DNA of 64,000 nt from Aureococcus anophagefferens (lineage: Eukaryota; Sar; Pelagophyceae; Pelagomonadales; Pelagomonadaceae), in NCBI RefSeq assembly GCF_000186865.1, contig NW_008705566.1:1181824-1245823 (forward strand). Direction: 5' to 3'. Shown in pieces: positions 17,685 through 26,197 of this stretch (the first letter of the stretch is position 1; every line of letters begins with the position of its first letter). The notes beneath the pieces are model-generated. The model was not told where the DNA came from. It did not search any database and saw only the letters and a list, made by a program, of their open reading frames with translations. A program made the position numbers and the translations under genes.

Positions 17685-18908
17685 ATGATGTTCGCGCGCG
17701 CCGCGGCGCGACGGCTGCCGCCGACGGCGCGGCGCTTCTCGGAGGCCCCGCAGAAGCTCGACCGCGCGGCGCGGCGCGCGGCGCGGCTCGAGGCCGGCGG
17801 CCAGGCCACGGGCGAGGAGACGGGCACGACGGCCGCGCTCTGGGCGTCCGTCGCCGCGTCGACGGCCGTGATCTCCGGCGGCATCTACAGCCTCATGGCC
17901 GACCCCGAGGAGAGCGCCCTCGCCAAGGCCGCGCAGTCGAGCGCGCTCGGCGGGTGGGTCGTCGCGAACGTGTCCGAGGCGTCGAAGCCGTTCGTGCAGC
18001 CGAGCCGCGAGAAGCTGCTGCCGGACTGGCCGCCGGACTACCTCAACATCTCGCCCGACGTGCCCTGCCCCCACACGCTCGTCCTGGACCTCGACGACAC
18101 GCTCGTGCGCGCGACGTGGGACCGCCGCTACGGCTGGCGCCACGCGAAGCGGCCGGGCGCGGAGCAGTTCCTCCGCGAGATGGCCAAGTACTACGAGATC
18201 GTCATCTTCACGACGAACATCGCCGGCGTCGCGGACCCCGTGGTGCACGCGCTCGACAAGGACGGCTGCGCGATGCACCGGCTCTACCGCGACGCGACGA
18301 TGTTCGTCCGGGGCACGCACTGCAAGGACCTGTCGAAGCTGAACCGCGACGTGCGCAAGATCGTCGTCGTGGACAAGGACCGCGCGGCCGTCCAGCTCCA
18401 GCCGGGCAACGCCATCATCGTCAAGCCCTACACGGACGCGACGGACCGCCTCGACACGGAGCTCGAGGATCTCACGCCGTTCCTGGCCGCGCTCGTCAAC
18501 GAGAACGTGCGCGACGTGCCCGCGGCGCTGGCCAAGTTCTCCTCCAACGACGCGACGGTCGTCGCGGCGGAGTACGGCGACATGCTCAAGGAGGCGAAGA
18601 ACAAGACGGACGCGGTCCGCAAGATCGGCCTCGGCGGCTTCGTCCGCGGCCGCGCGCGGCAACCGGAGCCGGACCTCGCCCTCGAGCCCGCGGGCACCAT
18701 GCTCTCCGCCGCGGGGCTCTCGGCCAAGGACATCGCGGGCGACGCGCCCGAGGCGACGCCGAAGAAGGGCGGCATCTTCGGCTGGTGGGACCGCAAGAAC
18801 AAGGAGGCGGAGGAGGACCAGAAGAAGAAGATGGAGGCCTGGCAGAAGGTCCTCCAGAAGAAGGAGGCCCAGAAACGACTGGCCGCCGAGGCGCGCGCCG
18901 CCGCCTGA
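17685..18908 (+). CDS. TIM50: TIM50, mitochondrial inner-membrane import receptor
   Basis: TIM50 is the presequence receptor of the TIM23 complex and belongs to the FCP1/SCP-type HAD phosphatase fold. The 407-residue product has an Arg-rich mitochondrial presequence (MMFARAAARRLPPTARRFSEAP). A transmembrane segment (TTAALWASVAASTAVISGGIY) follows, then the CPDxxDD-like core TLVLDLDDTLVRATWD and IVIFTTNIAGVADPV. KIVVVDKDRAAVQLQPGNAIIVKPY comes next. The family length is usual, apart from an added C-terminal Lys/Glu-rich helix (WDRKNKEAEEDQKKKMEAWQ). The start is the first of two adjacent ATGs at the presequence. It begins only 158 bp after the preceding gene on the same strand. Confidence 0.93.
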   Translation: MMFARAAARRLPPTARRFSEAPQKLDRAARRAARLEAGGQATGEETGTTAALWASVAASTAVISGGIYSLMADPEESALAKAAQSSALGGWVVANVSEASKPFVQPSREKLLPDWPPDYLNISPDVPCPHTLVLDLDDTLVRATWDRRYGWRHAKRPGAEQFLREMAKYYEIVIFTTNIAGVADPVVHALDKDGCAMHRLYRDATMFVRGTHCKDLSKLNRDVRKIVVVDKDRAAVQLQPGNAIIVKPYTDATDRLDTELEDLTPFLAALVNENVRDVPAALAKFSSNDATVVAAEYGDMLKEAKNKTDAVRKIGLGGFVRGRARQPEPDLALEPAGTMLSAAGLSAKDIAGDAPEATPKKGGIFGWWDRKNKEAEEDQKKKMEAWQKVLQKKEAQKRLAAEARAAA

Positions 18909-19072
18909 GTGTGTGGTCTAACGCGTCCTTACTGCCACGCGCGTCGCCCGCACTGGCGCCGCGCCGGCGGACTTGCCGGCGGCCTGCCCCGGCCCGGGCG
19001 AGATGAGCGAGCTGCGTCAAAAGTCTCGTCAGTGTCAGTCTGACGCCACGCGACAACGCCGCGCTGCGAGAG

Positions 19073-20122
19073 ATGCCGAGCGCGTCGGACGTGCTGCGAG
19101 TGCTCGTACAGCACGACAGTGTGTGCGAGCTGCGGCGCCTGCCAATCGAGAACGACGCGTGTAAGGCGATGCTGAAAAGTCGCTATTTTCGGGCGGTGCT
19201 CAACTTACTCGACTGTGCGAGGCCCATCGACGCTTCGCACCCAGCGAAACCAGTTTGTCAGGGCATACGCGACGAAGTTCTCGCCAGGTTCTTTAACAAC
19301 GATGACGATCAGAATGTTGACGAGCTCGCGCGGATTCCGCTGAACGATAAGCTCGCGGTCATCCCGTGGCTTTGCGCGTACGGCTACAACGTCATCGGTA
19401 ATACCGGTCCTCTTCCAGAGCGCTTCGGACCCGAGTCACTTTTTCTCGTCGTTTGGGGGCTATCAGCGGAATATGTTGAGACCAACGACGGGTCGGAGCC
19501 CAGCGCGGCCATCGGCTTACAGATTTTTTACGAAAACGTCTGCTCCGCAGCGCTCGAGCAAGGCCGCCCCGTGCTCTACCGCGCGTCCTCGAGCCCGCTC
19601 ACCGAGACGAACGTGTCAAACGTGAAGTCGGCGCTGCGGGTGGTGCTGCGACACGACGATAGCAATGAACTTCGGCGACTCCGCGAGGAAAACGAGCGAC
19701 TGAAATCGATGCTTACGAACCGCTATCTGCGCTGCGTTTTGAATCTGCTCGCAGCAAGGGAAATCACGATGACTGAGCAGGGCTTAGTACAGGCAGTGGG
19801 AGATGTATTTCTCAGCAGGTACTACGACAGTAACGACGAGGTAAACGAGATCGAACTCGCGAAAGTACCGATTTCCGAGAAGCTCGCGATCATTCCGTCG
19901 CTGTGCGCGCTCGGATACTTCGTGATAAGCGGAACGACGAGTCCCCTTCCCGAACCTATCGGTGATCACCATTTTTTGGTGATTTGGTGGAAGAACGGCT
20001 CTCCGGGGCCCAACGCGCCGACGGCGGACGAAACGACCCTTTTCGAAAGTCATTGTGCACTCGCCAAACTTCGCGGCGACCCGCTCCCCGTCCTCCACCC
20101 CGCGTCTTCCACCCCGCTCTAA
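19073..20122 (+). CDS. Orphan protein made of two tandem copies of a ~170-residue domain
   Basis: Residues about 1-180 and 185-349 are clearly duplicated. Each copy has ELRRL.EN..LK.ML..RY.R.VLNLL, then a variable stretch and (D/N)E(I/L)A(K/R)(I/V)P(L/I)(N/S)(D/E)KLA(V/I)IP. This leads to LCA.GY.VI..T.PLPE.(F/I)G...FLV(V/I)W and a terminal VL(Y/H).AS(S/T).PL. I do not recognise the domain. A coiled-coil start (LRRLREENERLKSML) suggests self-association. Base composition is visibly less GC-rich than its neighbours, with more A/T at third positions, hinting at a recently acquired or less constrained gene. There is no signal peptide. Its stop is 1 bp from the convergent LRR gene's stop. Confidence 0.7.
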   Translation: MPSASDVLRVLVQHDSVCELRRLPIENDACKAMLKSRYFRAVLNLLDCARPIDASHPAKPVCQGIRDEVLARFFNNDDDQNVDELARIPLNDKLAVIPWLCAYGYNVIGNTGPLPERFGPESLFLVVWGLSAEYVETNDGSEPSAAIGLQIFYENVCSAALEQGRPVLYRASSSPLTETNVSNVKSALRVVLRHDDSNELRRLREENERLKSMLTNRYLRCVLNLLAAREITMTEQGLVQAVGDVFLSRYYDSNDEVNEIELAKVPISEKLAIIPSLCALGYFVISGTTSPLPEPIGDHHFLVIWWKNGSPGPNAPTADETTLFESHCALAKLRGDPLPVLHPASSTPL

Positions 20123-20123
20123 C

Positions 20124-21947
20124 TTAAGTACGCGGGGCTAGCCGGTCCCGGTGGAGCGTCTGGGCGTGGTGCCGCACGACGGACTCGAGCGCGCCGAGGA
20201 CCGAGTCGATGTTGTTCCCCGGCGGCGGCGGCGGCGGCGGCGGCGGCCGCGCGCGCGGCGCGGGCGGCGACGCGGGCGGCGGCGGCGCGGCGCCCCGGGG
20301 CGACGGCGGCGCGGCGTCGTCGCGGCCCTTCTTGGGCCTGGGATCGTCCTTGCGCAGGTTGCGGACGACGACCGCGGCGGCGTCGGCGCCGATCTCGCGG
20401 TCGAGCATCCACCGGGGCAGGATCGCCGGCGGCTGGCGCCAGGGCAGCTCGCTCCAGGCCTCCATGATCTCCGTGTCGCGGTCCTCCTCGGCCGCGCGGC
20501 GCGCGTCGCCGTCGTCGCCGCGCGGGAGCTCGGGCGCCGCGGGCGCGCGGCGCCGCGAGCCCGTCCGCGCGGCGTGGCGGCGGTCGTCGGCGGCCTTCTG
20601 GCGGCGCCGGGCCGCGGCGCGGACCTCGCGCGGGTCCGGCGAGCCCGGCGCGGACGCGGGCGTCGCGGACTCGGTCGGCGGGCTCGGCCCGAGCGCGCGG
20701 CGCGAGTCGGCGCCGCGGCCGCGGCCGCCGCGGCGCTTCGCCCGCCGCTGCTGCTCGTCGGTGCGCAGGCCCAGCGTCGCGACGCGCACCTCGTCGGCGA
20801 AGGCCGCCGTCGCCGCGAGGTCCGCGCGCTTGCCCACGGGGCCGGCCGTCCGCGCGGACCGCGGCGCCTTCGGGCTCCGCTTGCGCTCCTCGAGGCGCAG
20901 GTGGTTCCCCGCGTAGGTGTTGTTCCGCGGGTCGCTGGGCTTGAAGTGCGTCAGCGCCGGCGCCGGCGGCGCCGTCGCCCCCCCCGCGCCCGCGAGGAGC
21001 CGCGGCGCCGCGTCGTCCGCGTCCGGCCCGACGCCCAGCCGCGACAGGTTCACGAGGACGGACCGCAGCTGCGCCTTGGCCGTCTTCGCCGCGTCGGGCG
21101 TGGCGCAGAGCGGGTTCCCGCGGACGTCGAGCGACGACAGCTTCGGGTTCACGGAGAGCGCGCGGAGCGCCGCGCAGCTCGCGACCGCGTTGCCCCGGAG
21201 GTCGAGCGTCGCCAGCCTCGCGAGGGCGCAGAGGCCGTCGGCGCCGCGGAGCCGGTTCCAGCCCAGGTTCAGGGTCGTGAGCGCGTGGAGCGCCTCGAGG
21301 CCCGACGGCGACCCCTCGAGGCCGTTGGACGACAGGTCGAGCGTCGCCAGGCGCCGGAGCCTCCCGAGGCCCGCCGCCGCCGCGACGGACGGGCCGAGGC
21401 GGTTCCTCCCGAGGTCGAGGAGCGTGAGCCGCGCCTCGAGGGGCACGACGGACCGCGGCGCCGCCGCCGCGAGCGCCGACGACTCCCAGCTCGGCTCGTC
21501 CCACGCGTCCTCCGACGGCGGCGCCTCGCTCGCGGCGCCGTCGGCCGCGTCGTCCTGCCAGCCCATCATCATCATGTCCATGAGGCCGTTGCTCGCGCCG
21601 CGGCCGCCGCTCCCGCCGTGGATCTCGCCGTAGCCCTTCTCCGGCTCCGCGGGCGCCTCGCGCGCCCTCCGCCGCCGCCCGCCGCCGCCGCGGCCCGACG
21701 GCGGGCCCCGCGAGCTCGCCGTCGCCGCCGCGTCGGGCACGACCACGGGCAGCACGAAGCGCGCGCAGTCGTTGCCGCCGCAGAGCAGCTCCAGGGCCCG
21801 CGGCGGACCGACGCCCGGCGCGTAGCCCTCGTCGCGCTCGTCCTCCTCCTGCAGCACCTTGCTCAGGCGCGCCAGGGCCTCGCCGAGGCTCTTCGACGAG
21901 AGCCGCCGGTCCGACAGGTCCATGACGTAGGCGTCGTCGTCGCCCAT
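20124..21947 (-). CDS. Leucine-rich-repeat protein with long disordered C-terminus
   Basis: About 607 residues from ATG 21947 (MGDDDAYVMDLSDRRL). Residues about 165-290 contain five LRR units of the pattern LxxLxLxxNxL: LTLLDLGRNRLG, LATLDLSSNGLEG, LTTLNLGWNRLRG, LATLDLRGNAVAS, LSSLDVRGNPL. These resemble SDS22-type cytosolic LRRs with a closing cap. A THFKPSDPRNNTYAGNHLRLEERKRSPK segment and a long Arg/Ala-rich disordered region follow, then WSELPWRQPPAILPRWMLDREIG and a polyproline tract. No kinase or membrane span is visible. The C-terminal block with PRWMLDREIGAD recalls axonemal/ciliary LRR proteins, but that is only a guess. Confidence 0.7.
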   Translation of the reverse strand: MGDDDAYVMDLSDRRLSSKSLGEALARLSKVLQEEDERDEGYAPGVGPPRALELLCGGNDCARFVLPVVVPDAAATASSRGPPSGRGGGGRRRRAREAPAEPEKGYGEIHGGSGGRGASNGLMDMMMMGWQDDAADGAASEAPPSEDAWDEPSWESSALAAAAPRSVVPLEARLTLLDLGRNRLGPSVAAAAGLGRLRRLATLDLSSNGLEGSPSGLEALHALTTLNLGWNRLRGADGLCALARLATLDLRGNAVASCAALRALSVNPKLSSLDVRGNPLCATPDAAKTAKAQLRSVLVNLSRLGVGPDADDAAPRLLAGAGGATAPPAPALTHFKPSDPRNNTYAGNHLRLEERKRSPKAPRSARTAGPVGKRADLAATAAFADEVRVATLGLRTDEQQRRAKRRGGRGRGADSRRALGPSPPTESATPASAPGSPDPREVRAAARRRQKAADDRRHAARTGSRRRAPAAPELPRGDDGDARRAAEEDRDTEIMEAWSELPWRQPPAILPRWMLDREIGADAAAVVVRNLRKDDPRPKKGRDDAAPPSPRGAAPPPPASPPAPRARPPPPPPPPPGNNIDSVLGALESVVRHHAQTLHRDRLAPRT

Positions 21948-22195
21948 GGCTGCGGCGCCGCGGGCAGCGGCAGCGAGCGCTGCTGCACTGCCGCCGACGA
22001 CGAGAGCTGCCACAGGCAACCGTGCGATCACTGATTCGAAGTCAAATGCGGCGGGACTTCGTGATTGGTGGACGCCGTCGCACATCGACGACGTCCTTCA
22101 CGGTCAAGGACGCGTCCAGCGCCGCCAACCGCCTCACGCACGCGTCCGCGCCAACGCGCACATGCCACGAGCAACAACCACAACAGAAGCCGCCG

Positions 22196-24607
22196 TTACC
22201 TCGCGCGCGTGTGCGGGTCGTAGTTCTCGTCGCTGCGGTCCTGCCAGAAGACGAAGGCGTAGAAGGTCGGGATGTGGAGGAACAGCCAGGCGCCGTACAT
22301 GACGACGAGGTCGAAGGCGATGGCGCTGCGCTTGGGCCAGACGAAGCCCTGGTCCGCGGCGTAGTCGTCCCCGAGGAGCATGCGCTGGCACGCGTCGTAC
22401 GGGTAGTGGAAGACGGACCTGGGGGGGAACGAGCGTTTTTTCTTCGTGGGACGACGGAAAGCACGGGAGACGCGGCGGAGGCGCACGTGTACTGGAGCCA
22501 GGTCGCGTCCGGGTTCATGGACGTGAGGTCCACCGGGAAGCCCGACGTGATGAAGCCCTGGATGAAGACGCCCATGGCGATGATGAAGGCCGCGTTGAGG
22601 TTGCGCGTGATGGCCACGGAGAGCATGAGGATCTGGGAGAAGAGGAGGCTCAGGCCGTTGCAGATCGCGCCGAAGTAGACCGCGAACTTCAGCTGGCAGA
22701 GGATCTGGAGGCCGAAGGGCCGCACGGCGACGCTCCAGCACCGCACGAAGCCCATGAGCTGGGCGTACAGGATGCCGCAGCTCAGGGAACAGTTCGTGAT
22801 GATGAAGGTCTCCACGGACATGTACGCGCAGTACCACGCGGCCGTGCTGTAGAGCCCGGCCTTCCGCTCCTTGAGGAAGAAGGTGCGGTCGTACTGGATG
22901 CAGCCGATGGGCACGTAGGCCATGAGCGCCGTGAAGACGAGCCAGCTGAAGAGGCCGCCGTAGTAGCTCGTCAGGTCCTCGCCGACGTAGTCGCCGACGT
23001 AGCCGCCCTTGATGGACCGCCGGTGCTGGTTGCCGAAGACGCCCGCGGAGATGACGGCGACGATGTTCATGAGCACGTTCCGCGCCAACGCGTTGCCCTT
23101 GTTCCGCGTGTGGCTCTCCATCGTGCGCTTCGCGAGCACGCGGTACTGGCGGACGAAGTCCGACGCGGCCTCGGCCGAGTCCGACAGGCCCGCCGTGGAC
23201 AGGAAGCGCCGCAGGCCCCGCTTCTTGTCGTCCGACGCCCGGCGCGCGACGTCGAAGGCCTCCGGGTCGGAGCCCATGACGTTGAGGACGAGCGCGCCGA
23301 GCTTCGCGCGGTGCACGGCGTCGAAGGCCTGCGCGGCCGCGCGGACGTCGTCCTCGTCGAGCATCGTGTTCTTGCCGAAGAGCGCCGGGTCCTTGTAGTG
23401 GTTGATGGACACGAGGTCGACGCAGGTGTCCGCCGGGTTGCCCCCCGCGACGACGTCCTCGAGCAGGTAGCCGAGCGACTTGAACCAGGGCACGCAGCCG
23501 TCCGCGGGCCCGACGTAGCACGCGTGGCCCTCGCTCAACAAACAAACCTGGTCGAACATCTGCCAGACGGCGAGGCGCGGGTGGTGCTCCGTGCAGATGA
23601 TGCCCAGGTGCGCGTTCGCCGCGAGGTCGTGCATGACCTGCATGACCTGTGTGGAAATCAAATCTTCAACCCGACTTCAATGTGCGCGTAATCGAACGGT
23701 TTGGACCAGACTCTTTCGCCGTGCTTCGAGAACTCGACGAGAGCAATCGATCCGTCCAAAAATCAGCCGAATCGACTTCGATTTGATTGAGATAGAGAGT
23801 TCTGAAGTTTGGTGGGGACCCCCCAAACCAGTGGTTGATTTCCACACAGTGCATGACGCTCAGCGCGCTCGACGCGTCGAGGCCGCTCGTCGGCTCGTCG
23901 GCGAAGATGAGCGCGGGCTTCGACACGAGGCCGCAGCCCAGGGACAGGCGCCGCCGCTGGCCGTCGCTCAGGCCCCGCACGTTCAGCCCGCCGCTGAGCT
24001 CGCCGCCGACGAGGACCGCGGCCTTGTCCGCGAGCCCCAGCTCCTCGAGCAGCAGCATGCACAGGTCGTTCAAGTCGTCGTCGTTCATGGCGCCGCTCCG
24101 CACGCGCATGCGCGCCACGAAGAACAGGCTCTCCAGCGTCTCCAGGTGCGGCAGGAACAGGTCCTCGTCCGCGACGTAACTCGACATCGCCTTCATGGCC
24201 TCGCTGTCCAACGGCGTGCCGTCGACGGCCAGCGAGCCGGACACGCGCGCGTCGGAGGCGAGGCGCCCGCCCAAACACTGGAGCAGCGTCGTCTTGCCCG
24301 AGCCCGCGGGGCCGAGGAGCGCCGTGAACGTGCCGCGCTGCACGGACCCCTGCGCGCCCGCGACCGCGGCCTTCTCCACGCCGCCGTAGCGGATGCTGAG
24401 CTTCGTCCAGAGGAGGAGCGGCGTCAGCTTCGACGCCTTGACCTGCTCGCTCGCGCGCTTGAGCACGGACGTCTGCGGGATGCCCGCGAAGCTCGCGCGC
24501 CGCACGCCCCGCCGCGACGCCATGTGGGCCTCGGCGCGCGCCTGCTGCTCCTCGTCCAAGTTCTTGAACTTGTCGTCCATGAGGCCCTGGCCCTTGACGA
24601 AGGCCAT
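22196..24607 (-). CDS. ABCG-type half transporter, introner-interrupted
   Basis: Three exons on the minus strand: 24607-23858, 23646-22487 and 22418-22196. An introner (23647-23857) joins ..SSALSV to MQVMHDLAANAH, and a 68-bp GT-AG intron (22419-22486) joins ..TWLQYT to SVFHYPYDACQRM. The N-terminal nucleotide-binding domain has Walker A GPAGSGKTT, signature LSDGQRRRLSLG, Walker B LIFADEPTSGLD and the downstream CTEHHPRLAVWQMFDQV switch. A six-span ABC2-type membrane domain follows, including the ABCG hallmark late W.QY(T/W).(S/P)FHY. NBD-before-TMD order identifies the G subfamily. Such pumps export lipids, sterols or xenobiotics; the substrate here is unknown. The start MAFVKGQGLMDDKF is the first ATG. 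Confidence 0.88.
23647..23857 (-). mobile_element. Introner, family A copy 2 (functions as a GT-AG intron)
   Basis: The element is 23647-23849 (203 bp) with perfect terminal repeats CTGTGTGGAAATCAA / TTGATTTCCACACAG. The 8-bp target duplication TGCATGAC is perfect (23639-23646 and 23850-23857). On the gene's strand the duplication reads GTCATGCA, so its GT is the donor and the terminal CACAG the acceptor. Relative to its gene it lies in the same orientation as copy 1. Confidence 0.95.
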
Positions 24608-24830
24608 GGTCGCGGGCGGCTCGGCGGGGCTGCCGAGGGCCGCGACACGAGGGGCGGGGCAGCCGAATCCCTCGACGTCACGGCAATTCCAATCGGGGAA
24701 TCATGAAGATCGTGAGGCTGGACGTGTTTTCGGCGAGCTGTGGCACGACTATCACGACTGAGCACATCCCGGACTATGGCAGCGCGCACGATGTGCAAGC
24801 GCTTACGCAAACGAGCGCTCCTGGGCACAA

Positions 24831-24890
24831 ACAGCTGGGCATGCGCACCAACACCTGGGCATGCGCACAAACACCTGGGCATGCGCACCA
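24831..24890. repeat. Three 20-bp tandem repeats abutting a start codon
   Basis: Units of ACACCTGGGCATGCGCACMA start at 24831, 24851 and 24871. The last base of the third copy is the A of the methyltransferase start codon, so the array forms the immediate 5' leader. Each unit contains the palindrome GCATGC. Confidence 0.85.
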
Positions 24891-25708
24891 TGGGCACAGA
24901 CGCAAAGACGCAGGGCGATTGGAGCGCCATGGGCGACAGCTACGCCGCGAACCGCGGCACCTTTCAGGCGGCCTACGCCCACGCGTTCTGGGATAGGATG
25001 CGGGCGCGGCCGAACGTCGCCGCGGCCGTCGACTGCGCAGAGCGCGTCGTCGACGTCGGCTGCGGCACGGGCGAATTCACCGCGGCGCTGGCGGAGCTCC
25101 TGCCGGACGCGGCCGTCGAGGGCGTCGACATCTCGCCGGACATGGTCGCGCGTGCGCGGCGGTCGTTCCCGCGCGTCGCCTTCGCCGCCGCGGACCTCGC
25201 GGCGAACGGCGACGCGCCGAGCGGGCCCTTCGACGTCGCCACCTCGACGATGATGCTCCACTGGCCGGGCCCCGACGCCGCGCTCCTCGCCGGCGTCGCG
25301 GCGCTCCTGGCGCCCGGCGGCCTCTTCCTCGGCGGCCTCCACGGCGCCGGGTCCTGCCAGGAGGGCGTCGACGCGCTCGAGGCCGCCGCGGCGAATCGGG
25401 GCCGCGCGCTTGCGCTCGACGCCCTGCCGACGATGTTCCGGCGCGACGGGCCGGACGCGTGGCGGGCCGCGCTGGACGCCGCGGGCTTCGAGGCCGTCGA
25501 CGTGCGCGAAGAAGTCATCGTCACGCCCTACTCTGACGTGGACGAAGCGCGGCGGCGCCTCGCGGCCGCGTGGCCGCCGATCCTCGCGGGCCGCGTCGAC
25601 GACGACGAGATCGCCGCGCTCGTCGACGACGCGGCGGCGCTCCTGGTGAATCGCGGCGGCGCCATGACGAGCCACGTCCTCGAGTTCGACGCGCGCGCGC
25701 CTTCGTAA
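24890..25708 (+). CDS. SAM-dependent methyltransferase (Methyltransf_11/trans-aconitate-like)
   Basis: About 272 residues. The order is typical of small-molecule class I methyltransferases. An N-terminal helix YAANRGTFQAAYAHAFWDRM is followed by motif I VVDVGCGTGEFTAAL, the acidic VEGVDISPDMVARARR, motif II FDVATSTMMLHWPGPD and motif III ALLAPGGLFLGGLHG. No targeting peptide is seen from the chosen ATG 24890 (MGTDAKTQGDWSAMG). The upstream in-frame extension is translated repeat sequence and was excluded. The substrate is unknown. Confidence 0.75.
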   Translation: MGTDAKTQGDWSAMGDSYAANRGTFQAAYAHAFWDRMRARPNVAAAVDCAERVVDVGCGTGEFTAALAELLPDAAVEGVDISPDMVARARRSFPRVAFAAADLAANGDAPSGPFDVATSTMMLHWPGPDAALLAGVAALLAPGGLFLGGLHGAGSCQEGVDALEAAAANRGRALALDALPTMFRRDGPDAWRAALDAAGFEAVDVREEVIVTPYSDVDEARRRLAAAWPPILAGRVDDDEIAALVDDAAALLVNRGGAMTSHVLEFDARAPS

Positions 25709-26197
25709 CATGTTTGCTGTGCCTCTGCGCGGCCACACCCTGGGAGCCCCAAGAGAGAACCCCCGGCGGGCTTTGAAAGATACGGGTTCAAGCTCTAGGA
25801 TCCCTAATCCATATATATATGCGTGAGTTGTGCGCGGGGGTTCCCCCGCCGTACGAAAATTAAATGGCTGTCGTCGCGCAAGCGGTGCAGAGGGAAGCAT
25901 TGACACGGGAATGAGTGGCTCAGCACGCGCGAGCGCGCCCGAAGGGCGCGCTCTCGCCGCGCCGCAGGCAAGCCCCCCGGCAGGGGCAAGTAAGCCGTAG
26001 GCGTCTTGTATAATATATTATTAAACCTCATCCGGCAGCTCTTTTGGTTGAATTTGAACGCTTGAAGTTAAAGAGCAGCGACGGCTGATGGACAATGATT
26101 AAGACTCAGTTGTACTTCCAAATCCTTGGGTTGTATTCGGATGAAACGAGGGCGGCTAGGCCCTCTCGCAGCCAACGCCTCGCCATAGACAGAAAGG
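25709..26197. other. AT-richer intergenic region with a perfect hairpin
   Basis: This 489-bp gap lies between two plus-strand genes. At 25931-25953 GAGCGCGCCC pairs perfectly with GGGCGCGCTC across a GAA loop. A (TA)n stretch lies near 25810-25822 and another AT-rich patch at 26010-26030. No reading frame or tRNA could be supported. Confidence 0.55.

Noticed and set aside
20151..22034. Long plus-strand frame opposite the LRR gene, and similar long Arg/Ala-rich frames elsewhere
   Set aside because: They are shadows produced by high GC at third positions; they lack conserved motifs and start contexts.
22042..22085. Upstream start for the LRR protein at 22085
   Set aside because: The extension is Ala-rich, and the ATG at 21947 with its acidic MGDDD start fits a cytosolic LRR protein better.
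23647..23857. Donor GTGTGG inside the family A terminal repeat
   Set aside because: It would leave the 8-bp duplication plus CT in the message and shift the frame in all three copies.
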